Below, one piece after another: positions 8,788 through 17,197 of a stretch of 64,000 nt of DNA. The stretch is taken from positions 186,001 through 250,000 of the forward strand of contig NZ_SSSN01000007.1 of assembly GCF_004801905.1 (NCBI RefSeq), written 5' to 3'. Each line of letters starts with the position of its first letter. The first letter of the stretch is position 1. The notes below the pieces were generated by a model, which was not told where the DNA came from, made no database searches, and was given only the letters and a program-made list of their open reading frames with translations. Made by a program: the position numbers and the translations under genes. Source of the stretch: Orlajensenia flava (lineage in GTDB: Bacteria; Actinomycetota; Actinomycetes; Actinomycetales; Microbacteriaceae).

Positions 8788-9689
8788 GCCGCTTCCTCCT
8801 CGGCGGTGGGGCCGGTCAGGTCGTGCCCGGTCAGGTGGACGATGAGTTGCTGCAGCGACACGGGAGCGATCTCGAGGCCGAGTTCGGCTGCGGCGAATCG
8901 GTCGTCGCGATCGAGGGCACCGTCGATGGTGACGGATGCCAGACCCCCCAGCGACTGACGCCCGATCACCGGCCGATCCGCGACGAACTCCTCGACGGCC
9001 GCAGCCGGGCCTGCGACGGTGGCGGCGGAGCCACGCACCTCGTCGGCATCGCGATCCAGCAGGATGCGTCCGTGGTCGATGAGGATCACGTGCTCCAGCA
9101 GGTTCGCCACCTCGTCGATCAGATGCGTGGACAGCACGATCGTTCGGGGGTGCTCTGCGTAATCCGCCAGCAGCCGGTCGTAGAAGATCTGCCTGGCGAC
9201 CGCATCGAGGCCGAGATACGGCTCATCGAAGAATGTCAGCGGCGCCCGAGACGCGAGGCCGACGATGACACCGACGGCGGAGAGCTGGCCGCGAGAGAGT
9301 TTCTTGATGCGACGCTTGAGCGGCAGCCGGAAGTCGGCGACGAGACGCTGGGCGAAGCCCGCATCCCAGTTCTCGTAGAACCACGGAGCCGCGGTGAGCG
9401 CGTCCGCCGGTGTGAAATCGTCGGGATAGCGCTGCGATTCGGCGATGAAGCAGAGCCTGCGCAGGACATCCGCGTGCTCGGCCGGCTCGTGGCCGAAGAC
9501 CTCGAGCTGGCCGCCGCTGCGGAAGATCTGGCCGGTGAGGAGCTGCATGATGGTGGTCTTCCCGGCGCCATTGCGCCCGAGGAGACCGTAGATGCGCCCG
9601 TCCTCGAGCGAGAAGTCGACGGCGTCGACCGCCGTGAAGCTGCCGTAGCGCTTGCTGAGTCCGCTGGCGCGGACGACCGTGTCGGTCAT
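8784..9689 (-). CDS. ABC transporter ATP-binding protein
   Basis: 301 residues from ATG 9689, which overlaps the GntR stop (ATGA). Walker A is GRNGAGKTT (about 37-45), the signature loop is LSRGQ, Walker B is LTFFDEPYLGLD and the switch histidine is in STHLIDE. The C-terminal 80 residues are a degenerate extension as in CcmA/YtrB-like ATPases. It pairs with the downstream membrane protein. A frame-open upstream extension lies over the regulator gene and is not coding. Confidence 0.9.
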   Translation of the reverse strand: MTDTVVRASGLSKRYGSFTAVDAVDFSLEDGRIYGLLGRNGAGKTTIMQLLTGQIFRSGGQLEVFGHEPAEHADVLRRLCFIAESQRYPDDFTPADALTAAPWFYENWDAGFAQRLVADFRLPLKRRIKKLSRGQLSAVGVIVGLASRAPLTFFDEPYLGLDAVARQIFYDRLLADYAEHPRTIVLSTHLIDEVANLLEHVILIDHGRILLDRDADEVRGSAATVAGPAAAVEEFVADRPVIGRQSLGGLASVTIDGALDRDDRFAAAELGLEIAPVSLQQLIVHLTGHDLTGPTAEEEAA

Positions 9690-10045
9690 GATTCGATCCT
9701 TTCCGAGCGGACGAGGGCCGCGAGCTGGTCGGGGCCGATTCCGAGCTTCTCGGCTTCGATGATGAGGGGACGGATGTACCGGTCGGCGAAGTCGGCTTGG
9801 CGACGCTCGATCAGCTGGGCGCGGGCCCCATCGGTCACGAACATGCCGATGCCGCGCCGCTTGGCCACGATTCCGGTTTCCACGAGTTGGTTCACTCCCT
9901 TGAGCGCTGTTGCGGGGTTGATGCGGTAGAACGCCGCGAGTTCGTTGGTCGACGGGATCTGGGCGTGTTCTTCCAACACGCCGTCCACGATGTCGTTCTC
10001 GATGCGTTCGGCGATCTGGATGAAGAGTGGACGCGAGTCGTCCAT
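9686..10045 (-). CDS. GntR family (YtrA subfamily) transcriptional regulator
   Basis: 119 residues from ATG 10045. The winged helix reads 'PLFIQIAERIENDIVDGVLEEHAQIPSTNELAAFYRINPATALKGVNQLVETGIVAKRRGIGMFVT', followed by a short C-terminal helix pair. The small effector region is typical of YtrA regulators that control adjacent ABC transporter genes. It is first gene of the three-gene operon, with four-base overlaps between all genes. The perfect dyad at 10089-10108 is its likely operator. Confidence 0.92.
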   Translation of the reverse strand: MDDSRPLFIQIAERIENDIVDGVLEEHAQIPSTNELAAFYRINPATALKGVNQLVETGIVAKRRGIGMFVTDGARAQLIERRQADFADRYIRPLIIEAEKLGIGPDQLAALVRSERIES

Positions 10046-10088
10046 GCCGTCCTGTCTGAAGCACGATTCGTCGTGCTTGGTTCGTTGG

Positions 10089-10108
10089 TTAGTTACTGAT
10101 GTAACTAA
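10089..10108. promoter_or_regulatory. Putative YtrA-type operator upstream of the GntR-ABC operon
   Basis: Perfect inverted repeat TTAGTTAC-TGAT-GTAACTAA lies 44 bases upstream of the regulator start. Dyads with GT-A/T-AC cores at this spot are the usual YtrA-family sites. Confidence 0.75.
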
Positions 10109-10222
10109 GCTAGCGCCGATCTGCCGAGTGGTCAAGAAGTTCTCGAACCGGCTCGCCTCCAGGGCGCCCGCACGCGAACGGGCTCGAAGCGGCCTCGATG
10201 CGGTGGGGCCTATCGTGACAGT

Positions 10223-11482
10223 GTGGAAGCTCACGATGTCGTCGTCATCGGCGCAGGCCTCGCCGGGCTGCGCTGTGCGGTACGTCTCGCGGAGGCGGGT
10301 CGTCAGGTGCTCGTCCTCGAAGCGGAGGACGCGGTCGGAGGTCGCGAGCGCACGGATTTGCTCGACGGCTTCCAGCTGGATCGCGGCTTCCACGTCCTGA
10401 ACCCCGCGTACCCGGCTGTCAAACGCTGGGTCGACCTGGACACCCTGGGCCTGCAGCCGTTCCCCGTCGGGGTTCGGGTGCGCCGACAGAACGGGATCGT
10501 CGAGCTGCACCACCCGCTCCGGCATCCCATCAGGGGCTTCGGCACGCTCGCTAGCGGAATGGTCTCCATCCGCGATGCTGCAGCCCTGCTCCGCTGGACG
10601 CTGCCGGCAGTGGCGCGTCCTCGATCGGTGATCACCGGAAGCGACCGTTCCCTCCAGGAGGGCTGGGACCGCGTCGGCCTGCACGGATCGGTGCGCACCG
10701 AGGTGCTGGAGCCATTCTTCGCCGGAGTTCTCGCCGACGACCGGGGTGACACCTCCGACGCCTTCGCCCGACTTCTGGCGCGAATGTTCGCCATCGGCCG
10801 GCCGGGTCTGCCGGCGGCGGGTATCGGTGCGCTGCCTGCGCAGCTGGCCGCATCCGCCAAAGACGGCGGTGCGCAGGTGCGACTCAGAGCGCGCGTGAAG
10901 CGCATGACGCGTCGCGCCGATCGGTTCGACGTCGACGTGACGGATGGCGACACCCTCCGCGCCGAGAAGGTCGTCGTCGCGGTCGGCCCCGGCGCCACCA
11001 GCGACCTATCGGATCTTCCGCGGCCCGCGACGAAAGGCCTGCAGACCTGGTGGTTCGCCGCTACCACCGCGCCCACGACCTCTGCGCTGATCTCCGTCGA
11101 TGGCCGCCGCAACGGCCCGATCGTCAACACGGTCGTCATCTCCAACGCTGCGCCCCGCTACGCTCCGGCGGGGAGTCACCTCATCCAGGCCACCTGTCTG
11201 CTGCCGGATGCTCGGACCACGCACGCGGAGGCGATTCCTCGAGAGAGCGAGGTCCGACGCCAGCTCGGCGAGATCTGGAACGCGGATGTCTCGAGCTGGC
11301 GGCTCCTGAGGCGCGACGACATCCCCGACGCCCTACCGGCGCAACTGCCGCCGCTGCGCCTCACGCACCCCGCCCGCCTGGACAACGGACTCTTCATCGC
11401 CGGCGACTACCGCGACACCGCGTCGATCCAGGGAGCCCTCGTGTCCGGTGATCGAGTGGCGAGAGCCGTGCTCGCCGGCTGA
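10223..11482 (+). CDS. FAD-dependent amine oxidase/phytoene desaturase-like oxidoreductase
   Basis: 419 residues from GTG 10223. The FAD-binding dinucleotide motif is VVVIGAGLAGLRCAVRLAEAG, followed by LVLEAEDAVGGRERT. The C-terminal FAD contact is GLFIAGDYRDTASIQGALVSGDRVARAVL. The layout matches the amino-oxidase/protoporphyrinogen oxidase-like superfamily. No signal peptide or membrane segment is seen. Substrate is unknown; no carotenoid genes are adjacent. Single gene, divergent from the GntR operon. Confidence 0.85.
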   Translation: MEAHDVVVIGAGLAGLRCAVRLAEAGRQVLVLEAEDAVGGRERTDLLDGFQLDRGFHVLNPAYPAVKRWVDLDTLGLQPFPVGVRVRRQNGIVELHHPLRHPIRGFGTLASGMVSIRDAAALLRWTLPAVARPRSVITGSDRSLQEGWDRVGLHGSVRTEVLEPFFAGVLADDRGDTSDAFARLLARMFAIGRPGLPAAGIGALPAQLAASAKDGGAQVRLRARVKRMTRRADRFDVDVTDGDTLRAEKVVVAVGPGATSDLSDLPRPATKGLQTWWFAATTAPTTSALISVDGRRNGPIVNTVVISNAAPRYAPAGSHLIQATCLLPDARTTHAEAIPRESEVRRQLGEIWNADVSSWRLLRRDDIPDALPAQLPPLRLTHPARLDNGLFIAGDYRDTASIQGALVSGDRVARAVLAG

Positions 11483-11734
11483 CCGCGCCGCCGTGCTCCC
11501 CGACCCGCCGACGGGCAGCAGCGCCCAGGCACCGGATGCATGACGGGTGGGACGATCGCAGCCGCGATGGCGAGGACCCCGGTACCGGATTCGGCGTACG
11601 GGGATCGTGACCGCTTGCGGTGCGAGCGCGATATCTGCTCCAGCCAACACGAGACACAGACCGGGGCAATCCCGCCTAGGGCATCAACCAATTGTCCACT
11701 TCTGCAGCGCCGCTTATCGCGCACGCGCGCCCGT

Positions 11735-12307
11735 CTAGGGCATCGGGATCCGGATCTCCGCCGCCGACGCCGGCCCAAAACGCTCATCGAAGTCGCGCTC
11801 GTTCGACACCCAGACCTCGTTCCACAAACTCGAGTGATCCCTCCCGAGCGCCGAGTCGCGCCGCATGCCCCGACGTTGAGCGGTCGCCAGATCGACATCG
11901 CACCAGACCGTGAGGTCCAACGCTCCGACCGCCTCAGGATGGAAGAGACCGATGAGATCCACGATGAGGACCTCCCCGGTCGGAATCGGCTCCGGATCAC
12001 CGAGTGCTCTGGCACTCCAATCAAACCTCCGGAACATGCTCGGTTGACGATCGCGGAACGGCCCGAGTACCTCCCTGACGAGGCGGGACCGCTCGACCCC
12101 ATCCCAATCCGTCGATCGACGGTGCGACCGCGATGGATCGAGGAAGTCGTCGCCTCTCATCCGCACGCTCCCTGGGACCAGCCCGAGCAGGTTCCGCGCG
12201 AGCGTGGACTTTCCTGCGCCGCCATAGCCGGAAATCCCCACGACAATCGGGCGGCCACGTTCTGCGCGACGGCTTGCGATCGCCCCAGCGAGTTCTGCTA
12301 CCTCCAT
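11735..12307 (-). CDS. Uridine kinase/phosphoribulokinase-like P-loop kinase
   Basis: 190 residues. The P-loop GISGYGGAGKST is at about 24-35 after a short N-terminal helix (ELAGAIASRRAERGRP). 'VRMRGDDFLD' and 'VLIVDLIGLFHPE' match the substrate-binding and Walker-B-like segments of the uridine kinase superfamily. A late 'CDVDLATAQRRGMRRD' fits the lid region. It would phosphorylate a small molecule such as a nucleoside, sugar or vitamin; which one is unknown. It is flanked by non-coding stretches on both sides. Confidence 0.8.
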   Translation of the reverse strand: MEVAELAGAIASRRAERGRPIVVGISGYGGAGKSTLARNLLGLVPGSVRMRGDDFLDPSRSHRRSTDWDGVERSRLVREVLGPFRDRQPSMFRRFDWSARALGDPEPIPTGEVLIVDLIGLFHPEAVGALDLTVWCDVDLATAQRRGMRRDSALGRDHSSLWNEVWVSNERDFDERFGPASAAEIRIPMP

Positions 12308-12631
12308 CCGAACAGCATCACCGAGCCTCAGCTGATGAGCAACTGCGACCCGGCCACCCTCGCGGACTTAGACATGTTGTCGGGGGTTGCTTTCGGGTAT
12401 TCGGACACCCTCAATGAGGTTCCCCAGGCGAGAGGGTCCTGGTGGCGGAATCCGCCGTGACCCGTCGCTATCGCTATCTGCCTCGGACCAGGGGTTGAAC
12501 ACTCGAAGCGGCACAGCATCAATTCTCGAGAGAGATCGACCCTGATGTAGATGCGACGGCTGCCCCCGCCACGGGTGACAGCCCGCGCGCGGACCGCTAC
12601 GCCACGCGAGAAGCCCTATCACGGAGGGTGA
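12308..12631. other. Intergenic stretch with no supported gene
   Basis: 324 bases between the kinase and the SnoaL-like gene. Short frames on both strands lack family resemblance or ribosome binding sites. I see nothing in it. Confidence 0.6.
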
Positions 12632-12988
12632 TCATGCCGTGACGTCCGGACGATCGAGGATCCACAGCCACGAACCGTCGCTCTGGCGCCGGGCGACCTC
12701 GGCCGTGGCCGCGCTCGGCGTCCGTGTCGATGTGAGCGCCACATCACCGAGAACGATGGCAGGGTGCTGCTCGATGATGGGGAAGTCGGACCGGTGCGCC
12801 AACAGATCGTGGTAGGCGGCGCGAATCGCATCGGCGCCGCGGGCTGTCGCGCCTCCCGGGAGCGCGAGTACGGCATCCGGTTCGTAGAGCGCGACTAGGC
12901 CCTCCACGTCGCAGTCACTGGCGCGCTGGACGAAATATCGACCCAGATCTTCGGGGACACTTGCAGGCTCGTGCGCGAATTCGGGCAT
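12632..12988 (-). CDS. SnoaL/DUF4440-like (nuclear transport factor 2 fold) protein
   Basis: 118 residues. The pattern 'DLGRYFVQRASDCDVEGLVALYEPDAVLALPGGATARGADAIRAAYHDLLA' followed by 'VLGDVALTSTRTP..' and 'DGSWLWILDRPDV' fits the cone-shaped NTF2/SnoaL fold of the DUF4440/SgcJ group. These are small ligand-binding or isomerase-like proteins; function here is unknown. It is divergent from a damaged TetR gene, with the dyad at 13054-13069 between them, so it was probably the TetR target. Confidence 0.8.
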   Translation of the reverse strand: MPEFAHEPASVPEDLGRYFVQRASDCDVEGLVALYEPDAVLALPGGATARGADAIRAAYHDLLAHRSDFPIIEQHPAIVLGDVALTSTRTPSAATAEVARRQSDGSWLWILDRPDVTA

Positions 12989-13053
12989 TCATCGGCTCCC
13001 TTCTTTCCAGCACGCTGCAGTGGGTTGTAGGAGCCAGTAGAACGGCGCGGGAG

Positions 13054-13069
13054 TGGGTTGTCAAACCCA
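13054..13069. promoter_or_regulatory. Putative TetR operator
   Basis: Perfect dyad TGGGTT-GTCA-AACCCA lies between the SnoaL-like gene and the TetR relic. A further TGGGTT half-site is at 13021-13026. Confidence 0.55.
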
Positions 13070-13116
13070 TTCAGGCCTATTCTTCGGATCTGGCGCGCTC
13101 AGAACGAGGCGAACCC

Positions 13117-13755
13117 GTCCTGTCGGCGCTTGGAAGGGAGACTCGCGCTCGCATCGTCGAGGCGGCAGCGGACCTGATCTACGAGCACGGCGTTCCGGTA
13201 CGCGGAACGAGGACGTCCGCCGGAGCGCGACCGTCAGTGGATCGCAGCTCACGCATTACTTCCCAAGCCGTGACGATCTGATAAACGCCGTCCCTGAATG
13301 GCGCGCGGGCAGCGTGCTGGCACTGCACGAGTCACCGGAGTTCGGCGGCCTGGAGAGCATCGACGCGCTCCGGCACTGGGCCGAGACGTACGTCGAGCGC
13401 AGCCAGGCCTGGCGGGGTGGATGCAGCTACGGCTCGCTCGCAGCCGAACTCTACGAGGCCGATGCCCGCCAACCTCGGGAACCTCGCGCACGGCTTCGAG
13501 CGCTGGCATGGCGTATTCGCTCGGGGTCTGTCGATCATGCGCAGTCAAGGACGACTGCGAGACGAAGCCGACACCGAAGAACTAGCCGACGTCCTGCTCG
13601 CAGCGTTCCAGGGAGGAGCGCTACTCGCACAAGTCAGCGGCGATGCTCGACCGCTCAGAGCATCGCTGACCTCGGCGATCGCTTACGTCGAATCGTTTGC
13701 CCGCGGACCGATTGAGCCAACTGATGGAGGGAACCGTGAGCCCCAGCGTTCGTAG
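13117..13755 (+). pseudogene. TetR family regulator with two compensating frameshifts
   Basis: TetR features are spread over three frame segments. 'RETRARIVEAAADLIYEHGV' is in one frame up to about 13195. 'GTRNEDVRRSATVSGSQLTHYFPSRDDLINAV' continues in the next frame to about 13463. 'ANLAHGFERWHGVFARGLSIMRSQGRLRDEAD..ELADVLLAAFQGGALLAQ' returns to the first frame until the stop at 13755. This fits one lost base and one gained base. No convincing start codon is seen; the 5' limit is approximate. It is either a recent pseudogene or an assembly with two indel errors. Confidence 0.7.
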
Positions 13756-14293
13756 GCGGAACGGTGCAAAGCAGTCGGTGTCGTCAACGCCTCGCCGGGT
13801 GCGACGGTGCACAGCGCCGGGCTCGCCCACGCGTGCTGATTCCCACCCGCAGGTAATGCCACTCCGGGCGACTTCGACGGCGGCAGATTGCGTGAAGTCT
13901 TTTCCATCGAGTCGACTTCGACCATCGATGCGCCCGGATATCGCCAGCGGAATCACGCACGGAATCTGCAGTCACTAGCTCCGCAGCGGTCCGGATGCCG
14001 TGGTCCTCCTGCATTTCCGCGCTCCACTTCTGCCACGCGCCCGGTTCTCTCCCACTCGGTCGGCTGGTAATGGTCGGGTCAGCGCGTCAGGTGAATGAAC
14101 GAAGCCATCGAATAATCAATGCCACAGCGGTCTCGCCGCCACCAGAAATTCTGACCTGTTTCGGGGTGGTGCGAAGGACCGCACCGCTCGAGCGCTGGCA
14201 GAGTGAACCCAGCAGTGAACGTGATGTCTGTATCCCGCATCGCCGACCCGCGCGAACCCCTCGTCGATCCGGTATAAGCACCCAGTAAGGACT
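13756..14293. other. Intergenic stretch upstream of the pentapeptide lipoprotein gene
   Basis: 538 bases without a supported gene. A TATAAG -10-like element near 14272 and an AAGGAC ribosome binding site just before 14294 serve the downstream gene. Nothing else is recognised. Confidence 0.55.
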
Positions 14294-15721
14294 ATGAACA
14301 TGACTCGTCTTTCCACGCGGTCCCGTCGCGGCTCGTCGGCGCGGAGGCGCACACCCAGTGCAGCTTTCCTCACCCTCGGCGGTATCACGACCGCCCTTCT
14401 CCTGGGGGTAACCGGATGCACCGCCACCGCACATCCTGTCCAGACCAACATTCCCGGAGACACCCTCAGCCCGGCACCAACCCCAAGCCCGACCGGCAAC
14501 TCAGCCGACACCGCAACGGTGTCCGTGCCTCCGGACAATCCTTACTACGAGCTGCTCATTCAAGGCACCCAGCCACCGGTCGGCTATGGCACCACCGTCA
14601 ACGGGTGCGTCGTGGCGCCGAGAGCCAGTTGCCCTTCAGCTGATCTGTCGAAGTCGATGTTGAGGGGTGCCCTGTTCGAGTACGCCGACCTGACCGGAGC
14701 GCGGTTGGACGGGGCAACTATCGCCTTGGCCAACTTCAGCTATGCATCCTTGGCTGGCGCCGATCTCAGCGACACAACCCTGACCGGCGTCTCGCTGAAC
14801 GAAGCCTATGCCCCGAAACTTTCTTTGGCCGGATCGGTCCTCCGCCTGGGAAGCATCGCAAACTCCGACCTGACCGGCGCGAACCTGCAACGCCTCAACG
14901 CGAATTTCGGCGCCATCATCGGCTCCGATCTCTCTGGTGCCGACCTCGCGAACGCCAACCTCTCGGACAGCGACATCAACGGTGTGAACCTGACCGGCGC
15001 GAACCTCAGCAATGTCAATCTCGCGAATGCCGATCTGACCGGCTCCACCCTGACCGGCGCGAACCTCCACGGTGCCGTGTACTGCAACACTCTGATGCCC
15101 AACGGTCACGTCAAGAACCCGAAAAAGGGGCTGTGCCCAGGACAAGCGACAAGCCCATCCGATCCCTCCGCTAAGCCCATCCCGCTGCCCGCCAGCAATG
15201 TGTTCTATCCCGCCATCAACGCTCTCATCAACGGCAAGCAGCTGGTATCAGGATCAAAGATCGGGGGGTGTGCGATCCAGGCCTACACACAATGCCGAGC
15301 AGCGAAGCTGGCGCAGGAGGACCTGCAAGGTGCCTTCTTGGCATACTCTTCCCTGCAGAATGCAGACCTCTCTGGAGCCAAATTCTTCGTCGGCAGCATG
15401 GCGTTCGCACGGGCTGAAGGAGTCGACATGTCGGGTATTCAACTCGGCGGCACCGCCGCCGTCAACGCGAACATGGCCGGCGCGAAGCTTGACGATTCGA
15501 AACTGAGCTTGGCCGTCTTCACCGGCGCCGATCTGCGCAACTCGACCTTCACGCACGCTGACGCACGAATCGGATCCTTCGCAGGAGCCGACGCACGAGG
15601 TGCCAAGTTCACCGGCGCCGATCTTTCAGAAGCTCGGGGAGGCCGTTCAGGTGTGCTCCAGCGAGACAGGTTTCGTCTCGCATGCGGATCCGCTAGCGGG
15701 CGTCTGCTGATGAGAGGCTGA
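14294..15721 (+). CDS. Pentapeptide-repeat lipoprotein
   Basis: 475 residues. A basic N-terminus and hydrophobic core end in a lipobox (VTGC, Cys42), so the protein is a secreted lipoprotein. A Thr/Pro-rich linker follows. Two blocks of A(D/N)LxG-type pentapeptides fold as right-handed quadrilateral helices: about 115-265 and about 345-455. Each block is preceded by a similar leader ('PPVGYGTTVNGCVVAPRASCPSADLSKSMLRGALFEYADL' and 'QLVSGSKIGGCAIQAYTQCRAAKLAQEDLQGAFLAYSSL'), so the unit is duplicated. The last about 25 residues (after LSEARGG) do not follow the repeat and may result from a 3' frameshift. Function is unknown. Confidence 0.85.
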   Translation: MNMTRLSTRSRRGSSARRRTPSAAFLTLGGITTALLLGVTGCTATAHPVQTNIPGDTLSPAPTPSPTGNSADTATVSVPPDNPYYELLIQGTQPPVGYGTTVNGCVVAPRASCPSADLSKSMLRGALFEYADLTGARLDGATIALANFSYASLAGADLSDTTLTGVSLNEAYAPKLSLAGSVLRLGSIANSDLTGANLQRLNANFGAIIGSDLSGADLANANLSDSDINGVNLTGANLSNVNLANADLTGSTLTGANLHGAVYCNTLMPNGHVKNPKKGLCPGQATSPSDPSAKPIPLPASNVFYPAINALINGKQLVSGSKIGGCAIQAYTQCRAAKLAQEDLQGAFLAYSSLQNADLSGAKFFVGSMAFARAEGVDMSGIQLGGTAAVNANMAGAKLDDSKLSLAVFTGADLRNSTFTHADARIGSFAGADARGAKFTGADLSEARGGRSGVLQRDRFRLACGSASGRLLMRG

Positions 15722-15742
15722 CGCCGTCCAGCTCACCATCCA

Positions 15743-15769
15743 TGTACATCCGAGAAGGTGAGATGTACA
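15743..15769. promoter_or_regulatory. YefM-type operator (TGTACA dyad)
   Basis: TGTACATC (15743-15750) and GATGTACA (15762-15769) form a perfect inverted repeat. Each arm holds the palindrome TGTACA and their centres are 21 bases apart, two helical turns. The TGTACA core is known for the yefM-yoeB operator; it sits nine bases before the antitoxin start. Confidence 0.75.
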
Positions 15770-15777
15770 ATTAGCTC

Positions 15778-16026
15778 ATGTCCATCGTCAGTGTCGCAGA
15801 CGCGCGCAACCACCTCTCCGATGTCATCGATCGCTCGAAGAATGAAGCAGTGTTCATTGAGCGTCGGGGCCAGCGCGCCGCTGTTGTGGTGAGTCCCGAG
15901 CAGTATGAGCGGATGCTTGAGGCACTCGAAGACGCAGACGATGTCGTGGCGTTCGACGAGGCCATGGCGGAGGAAGGTCCCAATGTCCCGTGGGCTCAGG
16001 TGAAAGCCGACCTGGGCTGGAAGTGA
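15778..16026 (+). CDS. Type II antitoxin, Phd/YefM family
   Basis: 82 residues from ATG 15778. The N-terminal fold reads 'MSIVSVADARNHLSDVIDRSKNEAVFIERRGQRAAVVVSPEQYERMLEALE', the Phd/YefM DNA-binding and dimer domain. The acidic C-terminal tail 'DADDVVAFDEAMAEEGPNVPWAQVKADLGW' would wrap the toxin. The toxin start overlaps its stop by three bases (GTGA). Toxin-antitoxin complexes of this family repress their own promoter, consistent with the TGTACA dyad upstream. Confidence 0.93.
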   Translation: MSIVSVADARNHLSDVIDRSKNEAVFIERRGQRAAVVVSPEQYERMLEALEDADDVVAFDEAMAEEGPNVPWAQVKADLGWK

Positions 16027-16280
16027 CCTACCAGGTCGAGCTGCGTCCCGCCGCGGTTCGCGCGTTGAAGCGAATTGACCACCAGGACCGCGACCGCATT
16101 CGCGGGGCGATCGCCCTTCTGGGGGAGAATCCACGGCCGCCAGGAGCCAAAGCGCTCCAGGGGTGTTCCGGCCTCCGCGTCCGAATCGGGGACTACCGCA
16201 TCATCTACACCATCGACGATGACATCCTCATCATCGCGGTAATCACCCTCGGCCACCGCCGCGACGTGTATGACCGCTGA
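16023..16280 (+). CDS. Type II toxin, RelE/ParE family
   Basis: 85 residues from GTG 16023, coupled to the antitoxin. 'VTYQVELRPAAVRALKRIDHQDRDRIRGAIALLGENPRPPGAKALQG' gives the two N-terminal helices. 'GLRVRIGDYRIIYTIDDDILIIAVITLGHRRDVYDR' is the RelE beta-sheet with the conserved R-x-G-D-Y-R-I-I-Y and the catalytic-region H-R-R-x-V-Y. RelE toxins cleave mRNA on the ribosome. The sequence is intact. Confidence 0.93.
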   Translation: MTYQVELRPAAVRALKRIDHQDRDRIRGAIALLGENPRPPGAKALQGCSGLRVRIGDYRIIYTIDDDILIIAVITLGHRRDVYDR

Positions 16281-16472
16281 GCGCCCGTGGATGGATCGCC
16301 ATCTGGCGCGGCTTAGCCCTCTGGATGCCGGGTGTGGTCCTCAAGGTCGGGCTCGGCGCGCAGCACGTCGGCGATCTCCTCCTCCCTGTCCGTCGATGAT
16401 CTAAGCGTGCATGTTCGGTGGTCCCGCGCGTGGCGGATTGAGCAATTGTTGTCAGGGTGGATGGAGCAGCGG

Positions 16473-17129
16473 TTATCGGCGTGAGTAGAGCGGGTGCGGC
16501 ACAGCTCGGTAGGCCGCCAAGCAGGTGTACGCGAGCCAAGCCCATCCCGCAACGACGGCAATCCAAAGGAGTAGAACCCCGATCGTGCTGCTCGAGAGCG
16601 CACCACCGGCGATGAAGGCGCCGATGATGATGATCCCGGCGCAGAGGGACCAGACCGTGCCACGCGAGTGACGGCTGCGGAACCAGGACACAGCGATGAA
16701 TGCCGAGATGCCGAGTGCTAGGAAGCCGATTCCTCCGAACGCCAGGTGCAGGAGCCCGGCCACCGTCCCGGTACCGCTTCCGGGCCGGTCTGGTGCCGCG
16801 AACGCGGTGAGTACCAGCCCGAGCCCGTAGATGCCAACGAGCACGGCGGCCACACGCGGCCACTTCGGTGTGCGCGCCAAGCCGATCGCAGCGACGATCG
16901 TCATCAGCCCCGATAGGACGAGGTTCAGGCCCTGCAGCCAGCCGAGGTCGCCGAGCAGCAGGATGCTCAAGGCGTCGCGGCCGAAGTCGAAGCCGGGACG
17001 AGTAGCTGCCAGGACCAAGCCGACGACGAGGTAGAACGGTCCCGCCACGACACCCCACCCGAGCATCGAGCGGGTCACCGCGGCCGCCCGATCCAGGCCG
17101 CTATCGGCTGCTGCTGTCGTCGTCATCAT
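16473..17129 (-). CDS. DUF998-like integral membrane protein
   Basis: 218 residues with about six to seven hydrophobic segments. 'GPFYLVVGLVLAATRPGFDFGRDALSILLLGDLGWLQGLNLVLSGLMTIVAAIGL' matches the DUF998 pattern of 'R..yd...hplS.L..G..GW.q..NF...G'. Function is unknown. It is divergent from the TetR gene around a long palindrome, so it is the likely repressed target. Confidence 0.78.
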   Translation of the reverse strand: MMTTTAAADSGLDRAAAVTRSMLGWGVVAGPFYLVVGLVLAATRPGFDFGRDALSILLLGDLGWLQGLNLVLSGLMTIVAAIGLARTPKWPRVAAVLVGIYGLGLVLTAFAAPDRPGSGTGTVAGLLHLAFGGIGFLALGISAFIAVSWFRSRHSRGTVWSLCAGIIIIGAFIAGGALSSSTIGVLLLWIAVVAGWAWLAYTCLAAYRAVPHPLYSRR

Positions 17130-17163
17130 TCCCTCACCTGTTGGCTCAACATCTCGCGACCCC

Positions 17164-17193
17164 TACATTATGCACTGGCCGGTGCATAATGTA
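17164..17193. promoter_or_regulatory. TetR operator and divergent promoter
   Basis: Perfect inverted repeat with 12-base arms, TACATTATGCAC (17164-17175) and GTGCATAATGTA (17182-17193), spacer TGGCCG. Each arm also contains a -10-like CATAAT/ATTATG. The TetR GTG start is only five bases past the right arm. Confidence 0.85.
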
Positions 17194-17197
17194 ACCT

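Noticed and set aside
8757-9929. 390-codon plus-strand frame over the ABC ATPase
   Set aside because: Shadow frame; the minus strand carries intact Walker A, signature and Walker B motifs.
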